A stretch of 64,000 nt of DNA from an uncultured Bacteroidales bacterium (GTDB lineage Bacteria > Bacteroidota > Bacteroidia > Bacteroidales > Bacteroidaceae), in NCBI GenBank assembly GCA_902763885.1, contig CACWTU010000002.1:248001-312000 (forward strand), written 5' to 3'. Each line of letters starts with the position of its first letter. The first letter of the stretch is position 1. The notes below the pieces were generated by a model. That model was not told the origin of the DNA. It did no database searches and saw only the letters and a program-made list of their open reading frames with translations. Made by a program: the position numbers and the translations under genes. Shown here piece by piece: positions 1 to 8,767 of this stretch.

Positions 1-1347
1 GGTCTGTTCCATGTGGGTGCCAATGGTTGGGTGCTGCTTTGTGAGACTGGCGTAAGCAGCAGCTACTGCGGCTCACGCTTAGGTGATTGCAAGGACAATA
101 CTTACAAGATAGAGTTCCCTATGCCCGATGAGAACAACGGTATAGGTACCGTCTGCCCTGCCATGCGTCTGCCGGGTTCAACCCCTTGGCGCACCATTAC
201 CGTGGGCGCAGACCTCAAGCCTATTGTTGAGACTACAGTAATGTGGGATTACGTTGAGCCACTCTACGAGGCTCATCACGATTATAAGTATGGCCGCAGC
301 ACATGGAGCTGGATCGTATGGCAGGATGCATCATGCAACTGGGATGATCAGGTCAAGTTCATCGATCTGGCAAGCGCTATGGGTTGGGAGTATATCCTGA
401 TCGATGCAGGTTGGGATGAGAATATCGGTTATGAGCGTATGGAACAGCTCATCAAGTACGCCAATTCAAAGAAAGTGGATGTGTTCCTGTGGTACAGTTC
501 AAGCGGCTACTGGAATGATATAGTACAGAGCCCCATCAACAAGATGGATAACTCAATCATACGCAAGAAGGAGATGGCTTGGCTTGAGAAGGTGGGCTGC
601 AAGGGAATCAAGGTTGATTTCTGGGGTGGTGACAAGCAGGAGACCATCCGTCTTTATGAGGAGGTTCTCTCTGATGCCAATGACCACGGTATCATGTGTA
701 TATTCCATGGCTGCACTCTGCCTCGCGGATGGGAACGTATGTATCCCAACTATGTAGGCTCAGAGGCCGTACTTGCATCGGAGAATATGTATTTTGGTCA
801 GGGCTCATGTGATGAGGAGGCCTTCAAGGCTACCCTGCATCCGTTTATCCGCAATACCGTGGGCTGCATGGAGTTTGGCGGTTGTTTCATGAACCGTATC
901 CTTAACAAGCAGAACAGTGGACGTGGATCACAGCTCAAGACCACTCCCATATTCCAGATTGCAACTGAGGTCATTTTCCAGAACCCCATTCAGAACATAG
1001 CCATCTGCCCCAATAACCTGGAGGATGCTCCTAAGATCTGTATGGACTGGCTGCGCGATGCTCCCACCACATGGACTGAGACCCGTTTCCTGGACGGATA
1101 TCCCGGCAAGTACGTGATTCTGGCCCGTAAGAGCACTGACGGCCGTTGGTTTGTGGCTGGTCTGAACGCTACCGGTGAGGTTATCAAGTCCAAGATAGAC
1201 CTCTCATTCTTAGGTGATGGTGAGGTTCAGTTCTATACTGATGACAAGAAAACAAAGGAGCCGTCACTGAGTACACTCAAACTCAAGACTAAGAAGCCTT
1301 ATCAGTTTGAGATTCAGCCCAGTGGAGCTACAATGATAATGAGGTGA
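1..1347 (+). CDS. Glycoside hydrolase family 97, C-terminal part (5' truncated)
   Basis: The frame is open from base 1, so the gene begins upstream of the window and about 447 residues remain. It matches the catalytic barrel and C-terminal domain of GH97 (SusB/alpha-galactosidase family). Counting from the GTG at base 13, the motif GIKVDFWGGD lies near residues 198-207. In retaining GH97 enzymes an Asp at this place (here Asp202) is the nucleophile, whereas inverting SusB lacks it. GSEAV (Glu251) and ASEN (Glu257) hold the candidate acid/base residues. The HGCTLPRGWER segment is also family-like. A retaining alpha-galactosidase-type activity is therefore more likely than SusB-type alpha-glucosidase, but substrate cannot be read from this. 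The signal peptide and N-terminal domain are outside the window. Confidence 0.85.
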   Translation, partial: GLFHVGANGWVLLCETGVSSSYCGSRLGDCKDNTYKIEFPMPDENNGIGTVCPAMRLPGSTPWRTITVGADLKPIVETTVMWDYVEPLYEAHHDYKYGRSTWSWIVWQDASCNWDDQVKFIDLASAMGWEYILIDAGWDENIGYERMEQLIKYANSKKVDVFLWYSSSGYWNDIVQSPINKMDNSIIRKKEMAWLEKVGCKGIKVDFWGGDKQETIRLYEEVLSDANDHGIMCIFHGCTLPRGWERMYPNYVGSEAVLASENMYFGQGSCDEEAFKATLHPFIRNTVGCMEFGGCFMNRILNKQNSGRGSQLKTTPIFQIATEVIFQNPIQNIAICPNNLEDAPKICMDWLRDAPTTWTETRFLDGYPGKYVILARKSTDGRWFVAGLNATGEVIKSKIDLSFLGDGEVQFYTDDKKTKEPSLSTLKLKTKKPYQFEIQPSGATMIMR

Positions 1348-1371
1348 CATCATTTTTAATATAAAAAGACT

Positions 1372-1929
1372 ATGAAGAGAAAGATTTTTGGTTTTATTGC
1401 CGTTGCTGCACTTCTTTTGTCAACGGTATCATGCGGTGTGTTGGGTCTTGGAGGCAACTCTGACGGTTCTGTTAACGGACAGACATCAGGTGCCGCTCTT
1501 AAGAGCCTTTACTCTCAGTACAAGACAGACGGAAAGGTTGATCTGGCTAATCTGAACAATGTTATCAGCATGGCTCAGCTTGTGAACGGCATTCAGGGAC
1601 TTAAGAATGTTGATGACAAGAGCAAGTTCTATGGAGATTTTGCTGCCGGTCTTATTCTTGGTTCAAACAATCTTGTAACACAGCAGACCTCTAATCCTGT
1701 TACCAGCACTCTTCAGGGTCTTGTACAGGGTACTGACCTGACTGCTATCGCAGCTGCCGGTCTGGCTGCCGCTGCCCAGTCAAAGCAGGGTCAGCAGGTT
1801 CAGCAGACTGCTACTACCGCAAGCAACAATGTTGCCAATACGGTTCAGGCTATCTCTGAAACTACCGCCGGTGTAACAAACACCCTGTCATCACTTGCCA
1901 CCATCTTCAACATGTTTGGAGGTAATTGA
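1372..1929 (+). CDS. Small lipoprotein of unknown function
   Basis: 185 residues. The N-terminus is a lipoprotein signal (MKRKIFG, hydrophobic stretch, then STVSC with the lipidated Cys near residue 21). The mature part is rich in Ala, Thr, Gln and Asn and low in complexity after residue 100 (for example AAAGLAAAAQSKQGQQVQQ). No catalytic motif is visible. It starts 24 bases after the GH97 stop on the same strand and ends at a strong terminator, so it may be the last gene of that transcript. I do not recognise a family with certainty; DUF4923-type Bacteroidales lipoproteins look broadly similar. Confidence 0.7.
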   Translation: MKRKIFGFIAVAALLLSTVSCGVLGLGGNSDGSVNGQTSGAALKSLYSQYKTDGKVDLANLNNVISMAQLVNGIQGLKNVDDKSKFYGDFAAGLILGSNNLVTQQTSNPVTSTLQGLVQGTDLTAIAAAGLAAAAQSKQGQQVQQTATTASNNVANTVQAISETTAGVTNTLSSLATIFNMFGGN

Positions 1930-1948
1930 GAAATGCATAAACTCGTTC

Positions 1949-1984
1949 AAGAACCCTTGCCAACCGGTGAGGGTTCTTTTTATA
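1949..1984 (+). terminator. Rho-independent terminator
   Basis: A 9-bp perfect stem (AAGAACCCT at 1949-1957 with AGGGTTCTT at 1970-1978) and a 12-base loop are followed by a T run. It lies 20 bases after the lipoprotein stop. Confidence 0.85.
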
Positions 1985-1990
1985 CCTCCG

Positions 1991-2181
1991 CGGAACTATC
2001 AGATTGGGGAGACAACGTTCCGAGGCTACTCAGCCTCCTTTCCGGACCCTAAACGTCGAACTCGGCATTTTTAGTCCCCTATGGGGCCTAACATGCCTCA
2101 AACATGCGCCGTTCTTAACGGGATCCTCCAAGGGGCTTCGCTTACGCCTCTTCACTGATGCTCCCCAATCCGATAGTTCCG
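1991..2181 (+). repeat. Structured intergenic element, copy A (candidate ncRNA)
   Basis: A 191-base unit is closed by two 21-base arms (1991-2011 and 2161-2181) that pair with one A/C mismatch. The 149-base interior carries blocks shared with the inverse copy at 24682-24871: AACGTTCCGAGGCTACTC, CCGGACCCTAAACGTCGAAC, CAAACATGCGCCGTTC, TTAACGGGATCCTCCAAGG and CACTGATG. The closing arms are unrelated in sequence between copies. A shared tail CTCCTGCAAAGGGAAA follows at 2182-2197. Internal hairpins include GAGGCT/AGCCTC and CCGTT/AACGG. A 75-codon frame across it (2004-2231) is not preserved, because the copies differ by one base inside. Function unknown. Confidence 0.8.
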
Positions 2182-2245
2182 CTCCTGCAAAGGGAAAAAG
2201 AATCATACCCTTAAAAATTGATATGCTCTGAATTCTGCACTAGCT

Positions 2246-2395
2246 GTTCTTTAGTGAGAATTTTGGGGTATCGGTATCAGAAACCATGGCCGCCCGTGGG
2301 CTTGTGAACGGGAGGGGCCCGCTGCGAAGCAGTGGGAGGGATAGCGCGAAGCGCGTAGTTTCAGATACTGATACCCCAAAATTCCACTAAAGAAC
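2246..2395. repeat. Long inverted repeat with three inner hairpins
   Basis: The arms at 2246-2284 (39 nt) and 2358-2395 (38 nt) pair over almost their whole length with one bulged base and two non-canonical positions. Both contain the block GAATTTTGGGGTATC. Inside are three small hairpins: CCCGT/ACGGG (2293-2312), CCGCTGC-GAA-GCAGTGG (2319-2335) and GCGC-GAA-GCGC (2344-2354). Two of them have the same GAA triloop. The layout resembles a cloverleaf. No other copy was found in this window. It sits just upstream of the lysS promoter and could be a mobile palindromic element or a structured RNA. Confidence 0.7.
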
Positions 2396-2428
2396 TGCGA
2401 TCTATAAAAATAGCAGGATATTTTTTAG

Positions 2429-2436
2429 TATCTTTG
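2429..2436 (+). promoter_or_regulatory. lysS promoter -7 box
   Basis: TATCTTTG followed by C matches the Bacteroidetes TAnnTTTG consensus and lies 22 bases before the lysS ATG. No clear -33 TTTG is visible. Confidence 0.7.
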
Positions 2437-2458
2437 CAGGTTGAAATAAGATAAACAA

Positions 2459-3967
2459 ATGGAATTAAGCGATCAGGAACAATTTAGGCGTGAGAGTTTG
2501 AAGGAGTTGCGTGCTATGGGTATTGATCCGTATCCCGCAGCTATGTATCCCACAAACGCTTTTGCCGCTGAGATAAAGGAGAATTTCAAGGATGATGCAG
2601 AGCCCCGTCAGGTATGCGTAGCAGGCCGTATGATGAGTCGCCGCATTATGGGTAAGGCATCGTTCATAGAGCTGATGGATTCAACAGGCCGTATCCAGGT
2701 ATATATCACCCGTGATGACATCTGCCCCGATGAGGAAGACAAGGAGATGTACAACAAGGTTTTCAAGAAACTTCTTGACATTGGTGATTTCATCGGCATT
2801 GAGGGTTTTGTATTCCGTACTCAGATGGGTGAGATTACCATTCACGCCAAGAAACTCACGGTGCTCTCCAAGTCACTGCGTCCGCTGCCTATCGTAAAGT
2901 ACAAGGACGGTGTGGCATATGACAAGTTTGATGATCCAGACCTGCGTTACCGTATGCGTTACGTTGACCTGGTGGTTAACGAGGGCGTAAAGGAGACATT
3001 CCTGAAGCGTACCAAGGTTATCCGCACCCTGCGTTCAGTTCTGGACGAGGCAGGTTACACTGAGGTTGAGACTCCTATCCTGCAGTCTATACCGGGTGGC
3101 GCAAGCGCACGTCCGTTCATTACACACCATAATACCCTTGACATAGACCTCTACTGCCGTATCGCTACAGAGTTGTATCTGAAGCGTCTTATCGTAGGCG
3201 GCTTTGAGGGCGTTTATGAGATCGGCAAGAACTTCCGTAACGAAGGTATGGACCGTACACATAATCCTGAGTTTACCTGCATGGAACTTTATGTAGCTTA
3301 CAAGGATTATAACTGGATGATGGACTTCACGGAGAAACTGCTTGAGAAGATAGCTATTGAGACTAACGGCACAACTAAGGTTATGGTGGGTGAGAATGAG
3401 GTTGACTTCAAGGCTCCCTACCGTCGTCTGCCTATCCTTGAGGCCATCAAGGAGAAGACAGGATATGACCTGGAGGGTATGAGTGAGGATGAGATGCGTG
3501 AGGTTGCCAAGAAGTGTGGCGTGGAGGTTACACCTTCCATGGGTAAGGGCAAGCTCATTGATGAGATATTCGGTGAGACCTGTGAGGGTACTTTCATACA
3601 GCCCACATTCATCACGGATTATCCGGTAGAGATGTCACCCCTTACCAAGATGCACCGCAGCAAGCCCGGTCTTACCGAACGCTTTGAGCTGATGGTAAAC
3701 GGCAAGGAGCTGGCCAACGCATACAGTGAGCTCAATGATCCCATTGATCAGTATGAGCGTTTCCAGGATCAGTTGCGTCTTAGCCAGAAGGGTGATGACG
3801 AGGCTATGTTCATAGATCAGGACTTTGTACGTGCACTGGAGTACGGAATGCCTCCCACAAGCGGTATCGGCATCGGCATAGACCGTCTGGTTATGCTTAT
3901 GACCGGACAGCAGGCTATCCAGGAGGTGCTGTTCTTCCCGCAGATGAAACCTGAAAGCAAAGATTAA
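2459..3967 (+). CDS. lysS: Lysyl-tRNA synthetase, class II
   Basis: Charges tRNA-Lys with lysine in the cytosol. 502 residues, close to the E. coli length; many Bacteroides LysS proteins have an extra C-terminal domain that is absent here. An N-terminal OB-fold anticodon domain (roughly residues 50-150, VCVAGRMMSRR...) precedes the class II core: motif 2 FRNEGMDRTHNPEF near residue 260 and motif 3 GIGIGIDRLVML near residue 475. The ATG has a -7 box 22 bases upstream. gpsA and pgi follow at 14- and 19-base gaps, the order seen in other Bacteroidales. Confidence 0.97.
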   Translation: MELSDQEQFRRESLKELRAMGIDPYPAAMYPTNAFAAEIKENFKDDAEPRQVCVAGRMMSRRIMGKASFIELMDSTGRIQVYITRDDICPDEEDKEMYNKVFKKLLDIGDFIGIEGFVFRTQMGEITIHAKKLTVLSKSLRPLPIVKYKDGVAYDKFDDPDLRYRMRYVDLVVNEGVKETFLKRTKVIRTLRSVLDEAGYTEVETPILQSIPGGASARPFITHHNTLDIDLYCRIATELYLKRLIVGGFEGVYEIGKNFRNEGMDRTHNPEFTCMELYVAYKDYNWMMDFTEKLLEKIAIETNGTTKVMVGENEVDFKAPYRRLPILEAIKEKTGYDLEGMSEDEMREVAKKCGVEVTPSMGKGKLIDEIFGETCEGTFIQPTFITDYPVEMSPLTKMHRSKPGLTERFELMVNGKELANAYSELNDPIDQYERFQDQLRLSQKGDDEAMFIDQDFVRALEYGMPPTSGIGIGIDRLVMLMTGQQAIQEVLFFPQMKPESKD

Positions 3968-3981
3968 AAACATATATAGTT

Positions 3982-4983
3982 ATGGCAATTCCACAGGGAA
4001 AACTGGCAATTATGGGTGGCGGCAGCTGGGCAACAGCAATAGCCAAGATACTGCTGTCAACTGAGGATTCCATAAACTGGTACATCCGTCGTGATGACCG
4101 TATTGCCGATTTCAAGCGTCTGGGGCATAATCCTGCATATCTTTCAGGTGTGCAGTTTGATGTTAACCGCATCAATTTTTCATCGGACATAAACCAGATT
4201 GTGAATGACTCTGAGGTACTGGTGTTTGTGACTCCTTCACCTTATTTCAAGAGCCACATGAAGAAACTTAAGGTAAAACTTAAGGATAAGTTCGTGGTGT
4301 CAGCCATAAAGGGTATAGTGCCCGATGACAATCTGCTTATGTCAGACTATTTCCATCGCTTCTACGGTGTTCCTGTAGAGAATATTGCCGTGGTTGCCGG
4401 TCCGTGTCATGCAGAGGAGGTGGCCCTGGAACGTCTGTCATATCTTACTGTGGGATGTCAGGAGTTGGAGAATGCGCAGGCTATAGCGCGCAAGCTTACC
4501 AATTCATATGTCAAGACATCAGTATCAGAAGATGTGGCCGGAATAGAGTTCAGCTCTGTTCTTAAGAATGTCTATGCCATTGCAGCTGGTATATGCAGCG
4601 GACTCAAATACGGTGATAACTTCCAGGCAGTGCTTATGTCAAATGCTATTCAGGAGATGAACAATTTCCTGGCCACGGCACGCCCTATGCCCAGCCGTGC
4701 AGTGAATGACTCTGTATATCTGGGTGACTTGCTGGTTACGGGTTACTCAAACTTCAGCCGTAACCGCGTGTTCGGAACTATGATAGGCAAGGGCTACTCA
4801 GTGAAATCTGCCCAGCTTGAAATGGAAATGATTGCTGAAGGTTATTACGGTACCAAATGCATGAAGGAGATAAATGAGCATTATCGGGTTAATATGCCCA
4901 TTCTTGATGCTATGTATAATATTCTCTATGAACATATATCGCCGGTAATAGAGATTAAACTTCTTACCGACTCATTCAAATAG
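3982..4983 (+). CDS. gpsA: Glycerol-3-phosphate dehydrogenase [NAD(P)+]
   Basis: Reduces dihydroxyacetone phosphate to sn-glycerol 3-phosphate for phospholipid synthesis. 333 residues, normal for GpsA. The nucleotide-binding loop GGGSWATAIAK is near residues 11-21. KGIVPDD (about residues 112-118), AGPCHAEE and the C-terminal helix block SSVLKNVYAIAAG with the catalytic Lys are typical. Lies between lysS and pgi in a tight same-strand run. Confidence 0.95.
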   Translation: MAIPQGKLAIMGGGSWATAIAKILLSTEDSINWYIRRDDRIADFKRLGHNPAYLSGVQFDVNRINFSSDINQIVNDSEVLVFVTPSPYFKSHMKKLKVKLKDKFVVSAIKGIVPDDNLLMSDYFHRFYGVPVENIAVVAGPCHAEEVALERLSYLTVGCQELENAQAIARKLTNSYVKTSVSEDVAGIEFSSVLKNVYAIAAGICSGLKYGDNFQAVLMSNAIQEMNNFLATARPMPSRAVNDSVYLGDLLVTGYSNFSRNRVFGTMIGKGYSVKSAQLEMEMIAEGYYGTKCMKEINEHYRVNMPILDAMYNILYEHISPVIEIKLLTDSFK

Positions 4984-5002
4984 AAACAGATTCTAAAGGA
5001 CT

Positions 5003-6346
5003 ATGATTAAGATTGACATTTCACGGATTCTTGATTTCATTCCACAGAGTGAGATCAAGGCGCTTGAGCCCCAGGTGAAAGATGCCATTCTCAAACTGGA
5101 GAACGGTAATGGAGCGGGCAATGACTTTATTGGATGGATGAATCTGGCCTCAAAGAGTGATAAAGGTCTTATTGATGCCATTGAGGATACTGCTAAGGTT
5201 TTGCGTGAGAACTGTGAAGTGGTTATTGTGGCAGGTATCGGCGGTAGCTATCTTGGTTCACGTGCTGTCATAGAGGCTCTCAGTAATTCTTTCAGTCAGT
5301 CTATTCTGGACGGCAGGAATCCGCAGATAATATTTGCCGGTCAAAATATAAGTGAGGATTACCTTTTTGAACTTGCTGAGTATATCAGGAATAAGAAGTT
5401 CGGCATTATAAACATCTCCAAGTCAGGTACTACTACTGAGACAGCTTTGGCATTCCGCCTGCTCAAGAAGCAGTGCGAGGACCAGCGCGGCAAGGAGATG
5501 GCCCGCAAGGTTATTGTTGTCATTACCGATGCCAAGCGCGGCGCAGCCCGTATATGTGCCGATAAGGAGGGGTATCGCAGTTTCATCATACCTGACAATG
5601 TGGGCGGACGTTTCTCTGTCCTCACTCCTGTAGGTCTGCTTCCGATAGCTGTAGCCGGATTTGATATCCGCCAGCTTTTAAAGGGTGCTGCCGATATGGA
5701 GGCATTGACCACCAGTTCAACTCCATTTGAAGATAATCCGTCAGCACAGTATGCAGCTGCACGCAATGCACTGTATCGCAGCGGTAAGAAGATAGAGATT
5801 CTGGCTAACTATCAGCCTAAACTCCACTATCTGAGCGAGTGGTGGAAACAGCTTTATGGCGAGTCTGAAGGTAAGGATGGTAAGGGCATATTCCCTGCAT
5901 CAGTTGATCTTTCAACAGACCTTCACTCAATGGGTCAGTGGATCCAGGAGGGCGAGCGCACAATATTTGAAACGGTCATCTCTGTTGACAAGGTTAAGCA
6001 CTCCGTACTTGTCCCTTCTGATGATGAGAATCTGGACGGGCTGAACTTCCTGGCCGGCAAGCATGTGGATGAGGTTAACAAGATGGCTGAGTTGGGAACG
6101 CGGTTGGCTCATGTGGATGGTGGTGTGCCCAATATGCGCATCATCGTTCCTGAATTGACTGAATACTGGATAGGGCAGCTTATCTATATGTTTGAGAAGG
6201 GTTGCGGCATAAGCGGTTATGTGCTCGGGGTAAATCCCTTCAACCAGCCGGGTGTGGAGGCATATAAGAAGAATATGTTTGCCCTTCTTAACAAACCCGG
6301 ATATGAGGAGGAGTCAAAAAAGATTCTCTCCAGGATAAACAAGTAA
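5003..6346 (+). CDS. pgi: Glucose-6-phosphate isomerase
   Basis: Interconverts glucose 6-phosphate and fructose 6-phosphate. 447 residues, the short PGI form found in Bacteroidetes and Firmicutes. The phosphate-binding motif [15 protein letters not shown] lies near residues 136-150, [13 protein letters not shown] is the PGI signature, and the C-terminal signature [13 protein letters not shown] is near residue 417. It starts 19 bases after gpsA. Confidence 0.96.
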   Translation: MIKIDISRILDFIPQSEIKALEPQVKDAILKLENGNGAGNDFIGWMNLASKSDKGLIDAIEDTAKVLRENCEVVIVAGIGGSYLGSRAVIEALSNSFSQSILDGRNPQIIFAGQNISEDYLFELAEYIRNKKFGIINISKSGTTTETALAFRLLKKQCEDQRGKEMARKVIVVITDAKRGAARICADKEGYRSFIIPDNVGGRFSVLTPVGLLPIAVAGFDIRQLLKGAADMEALTTSSTPFEDNPSAQYAAARNALYRSGKKIEILANYQPKLHYLSEWWKQLYGESEGKDGKGIFPASVDLSTDLHSMGQWIQEGERTIFETVISVDKVKHSVLVPSDDENLDGLNFLAGKHVDEVNKMAELGTRLAHVDGGVPNMRIIVPELTEYWIGQLIYMFEKGCGISGYVLGVNPFNQPGVEAYKKNMFALLNKPGYEEESKKILSRINK

Positions 6347-6361
6347 AATAAGATTTAGGGA

Positions 6362-7042
6362 ATGTCATTTTCACTCCGTAATAAAAGCGCCATCCTGTTT
6401 GACATGGATGGCGTTTTGTATGATTCCATGCCCAACCATTCCAAGGCATGGAGTCAGGCTATGGAAAAGTTCGGTATGCATATGTCTCCTTATGATGTCT
6501 ATATGAACGAGGGTGCTACCGGTCATGATACCGTAGTGCGCATCAGCCTGCGTGACCGCGGTTATGAGGCAACCGAGAGTGAGATTGATGATATCTACAA
6601 CTATAAGGCATCATTGTTCCGCTCCATGCCCGAGGCACGTGTCATGCCGGGGGCGCTTGAGGTGTTCCGCAAAGCCGCATCGGCAGGCCTTAAGATTCTT
6701 ATTGTTACCGGTTCAGGGCAGAAAAACCTTATAGAGAGGGTACAGAGGGATTTTGAAGGCTATATCACACGTGAGCGTATGGTTACCGCCTTTGAGGTGA
6801 CTCGCGGCAAACCCTATCCTGATCCTTACCTGAAAGGGTTGAGTATAGCCGGTGTGCCGGCAAGTGAGGCAGTGGTTGTGGAGAATGCCCCGCTTGGAAT
6901 ACGTGCCGGCGTAGCTGCCGGAATAGATACCATTGCAGTAAATACCGGTCCCCTGGAGGATGAGATTCTCCAGGCTGAAGGCCCTGTCATGCTTATGCAC
7001 TCCATGCAGGAGTTGGCAGACAGGTTTGAAACTCTTTTCTGA
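6362..7042 (+). CDS. HAD hydrolase, BT2127-like (probable inorganic pyrophosphatase)
   Basis: 226 residues. HAD motif I FDMDGVLYDS has the nucleophile Asp14 and acid/base Asp16. Motif II is VTGSGQ, motif III is the Lys in RGKPYPDPY, and motif IV is VVENAPLG. A helical cap follows motif I. The sequence recalls B. thetaiotaomicron BT2127 closely (SMPxHSxAW, MxEGxTG, MVTAF, ENAPLGxxAG, AVNTGPL). BT2127 looks like a beta-phosphoglucomutase but has been characterised as an inorganic pyrophosphatase, so phosphoglucomutase should not be assumed. It converges on aroC: the two stop codons abut at 7042/7043 with no spacer. Confidence 0.8.
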   Translation: MSFSLRNKSAILFDMDGVLYDSMPNHSKAWSQAMEKFGMHMSPYDVYMNEGATGHDTVVRISLRDRGYEATESEIDDIYNYKASLFRSMPEARVMPGALEVFRKAASAGLKILIVTGSGQKNLIERVQRDFEGYITRERMVTAFEVTRGKPYPDPYLKGLSIAGVPASEAVVVENAPLGIRAGVAAGIDTIAVNTGPLEDEILQAEGPVMLMHSMQELADRFETLF

Positions 7043-8116
7043 TTATTTTCCTGATGCAAGCCACTGGTCAAGCAGAACCAGTGCGGTGAGTGCCTCAACT
7101 ACGGGCACTGCACGTGGTACTACGCAGGGGTCATGACGGCCCTTTGCAGCCACAGTAGTATTCTCACCTGAGCGTGTAACTGTATGCTGCTCCTGACCTA
7201 TGGTGGGAGTGGGCTTGAATGCTACGCGGAACCTTATGGGCTGCCCGTTGCTTATGCCTCCCTGTATGCCTCCGCTGTGATTAGACAACATGGTAACCTG
7301 TCCGTTCTCCATGCGCATGGCGTCATTGTGTTCAGAGCCACGCTGTGATGCGGATTGGAAACCGTCACCGTATTCAAAACCCTTGGCTGCGTTTATACCC
7401 AGCATGGCTTTGGCCAGTGATGCCTCCAACTTGTCAAATACAGGGTTGCCTATGCCTGCGGGCAGGCCACGGACTATGCATGTTACGCATCCTCCGGTAG
7501 AATCCTTCTCCTTGCGCAGTTCATGGATATACTCTTCCATTTTTGCAGCCAGTTCCTGGTCAGGGCATCTTACAGGATTGCTGTCAATGGCAATATCGGC
7601 ATAATCCATATCCTTGGCGGAATCTGTGGAGTAGGGGCCTATCTGTGATGTAAATGCGTTGATTTGCAGTCCAGGCAACAGTTTCCTGAAGGCTAAAGCT
7701 GCCAAAGCGCCGGCTACGCATATCGGGGCGGTAACACGGGCCGATGAGCGGCCGCCACCACGCCAGTCACGTATTCCGTAGCGTTGTTCCCATGCATAAT
7801 CGGCATGTGACGGGCGGAACAGATCCTTGAGCTCATCATAATCAGATGAGTGCTGGTCATTATTCCTTATGATAAATGCTATGGGCGCTCCTGTTGATAC
7901 TCCGTCAAGCAGACCTGACAGGAATTCAACCTCATCCTTCTCCTGACGGCCGGTAGTAACAGTGCTCTGTCCGGGACGGCGGCGCTGCATGCACAGGCGT
8001 ACATAATCGGTATCAACGGTTATTCCTGCAGGGAAACCGTCAAGCACACCACCTATGGCGGGACCGTGGCTCTCGCCGAATGTGGTCAGGGTAAGAATTT
8101 GGCCCAGCGTATTCAT
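7043..8116 (-). CDS. aroC: Chorismate synthase
   Basis: Converts 5-enolpyruvylshikimate 3-phosphate to chorismate using reduced FMN, the last shared step of aromatic amino acid synthesis. 357 residues, full length. Signatures seen: GESHGPAIGGVLDGFPAG at the N-terminus, RRPGQS near residues 46-51, DWRGGGRSSARVTA near residue 120, and the C-terminal RHDPCVVPRAVPVVEA. It starts 6 bases after the FKBP gene on the same strand, so the pair is probably co-transcribed. Confidence 0.96.
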   Translation of the reverse strand: MNTLGQILTLTTFGESHGPAIGGVLDGFPAGITVDTDYVRLCMQRRRPGQSTVTTGRQEKDEVEFLSGLLDGVSTGAPIAFIIRNNDQHSSDYDELKDLFRPSHADYAWEQRYGIRDWRGGGRSSARVTAPICVAGALAALAFRKLLPGLQINAFTSQIGPYSTDSAKDMDYADIAIDSNPVRCPDQELAAKMEEYIHELRKEKDSTGGCVTCIVRGLPAGIGNPVFDKLEASLAKAMLGINAAKGFEYGDGFQSASQRGSEHNDAMRMENGQVTMLSNHSGGIQGGISNGQPIRFRVAFKPTPTIGQEQHTVTRSGENTTVAAKGRHDPCVVPRAVPVVEALTALVLLDQWLASGK

Positions 8117-8122
8117 ATCTCT

Positions 8123-8683
8123 TTATTTTTTGCAGTCGCCGTCGCAGTTACAGTCTTCACTGCCGCATTCGCCGTTTGAGCAACCGCCGCTACAACCTTT
8201 GCATTTGGGGTGCAGGATAGCGTCAATCTCCTCCTGTGTGGCTGGACGTGATTCAAGGATAACACCCTTGAAGGTGAGATCCTCACCGGCTAAGGGGTGA
8301 TTGAGGTCAACGGTAACTTTATCATCTGTTATATTGGTAACGGTAGCGTTGAATGTCTGCTGACCATCGCTCAAGGGGATTATCGCACCCACTTTCACGT
8401 GCTCATCGTCAAACACTCCGTCACGAAGGAATATGCCTTTGTCAAGCTCCAGGACATTCTCCTTACTATACTCTCCGTATGCCTTGTCGGCTGGAACCTC
8501 AAACTCAAAGCTTTCACCTACTGCAAGTGAGCCTACGTTGCTCTCAAAAAGGTCAAGGGCGTAGCCTATGCCTGTGATGAATATAAACGGACGCTCGCGT
8601 GTGGCACTCTCATACTTGTATAACTTACCATCTGCGTCTTTGAGCATCAGGTCATAAGTAAGGCTTATATACTTTTTCTCCAT
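8123..8683 (-). CDS. FKBP-type peptidyl-prolyl isomerase, SlyD-like
   Basis: 186 residues. FKBP core with the inserted chaperone flap (IF domain) as in SlyD: IFITGIGYALDLFESNVGSLAVGE, then VPADKAYGEY, then NHPLAGEDLTFKGVIL near residues 128-143. The last 30 residues are a Cys-rich tail (CKGCSGGCSNGECGSEDCNC) like SlyD's metal-binding tail. That tail suggests Ni/Zn binding in addition to prolyl isomerase and chaperone activity. No signal peptide, so cytosolic. A -7 box lies 17 bases before the ATG. Confidence 0.9.
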   Translation of the reverse strand: MEKKYISLTYDLMLKDADGKLYKYESATRERPFIFITGIGYALDLFESNVGSLAVGESFEFEVPADKAYGEYSKENVLELDKGIFLRDGVFDDEHVKVGAIIPLSDGQQTFNATVTNITDDKVTVDLNHPLAGEDLTFKGVILESRPATQEEIDAILHPKCKGCSGGCSNGECGSEDCNCDGDCKK

Positions 8684-8699
8684 TTTTTATAATTTGGCG

Positions 8700-8707
8700 C
8701 AAAGGTA
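8700..8707 (-). promoter_or_regulatory. FKBP/aroC promoter -7 box
   Basis: TACCTTTG followed by C on the minus strand, 17 bases before the FKBP ATG, matches TAnnTTTG. Confidence 0.65.
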
Positions 8708-8715
8708 GTAAAAGA

Positions 8716-8751
8716 AAATTGAGAATTGAAAATTGAAAATTGAGAATTGCC
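8716..8751. repeat. AATTGARA tandem repeat
   Basis: Four to five imperfect copies of the octamer AATTGAAA/AATTGAGA are followed by GCCATCCGGCGG. Related tracts occur near 19142, 19235, 20925, 35406, 35503 and 56281. The tract plus the CATCCGG tail recurs near 20925 and, inverted, near 56266. Confidence 0.7.
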
Positions 8752-8767
8752 ATCCGGCGGGTTATAG

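Noticed and set aside
1991..2181. Element A/B as an ordinary MITE or IS end
   Set aside because: MITE copies share terminal repeats; here the termini differ completely while the interior is conserved. No target duplication was seen.
2004..2231. 75-codon open frame inside structured element A
   Set aside because: It crosses the paired arms, and copy B differs by one base inside, so the frame is not kept. No start context or homology.
8716..8751. CRISPR-like array in the AATTGAAA tracts
   Set aside because: Units are 8 bases, contiguous and without spacers; no cas genes in the window.
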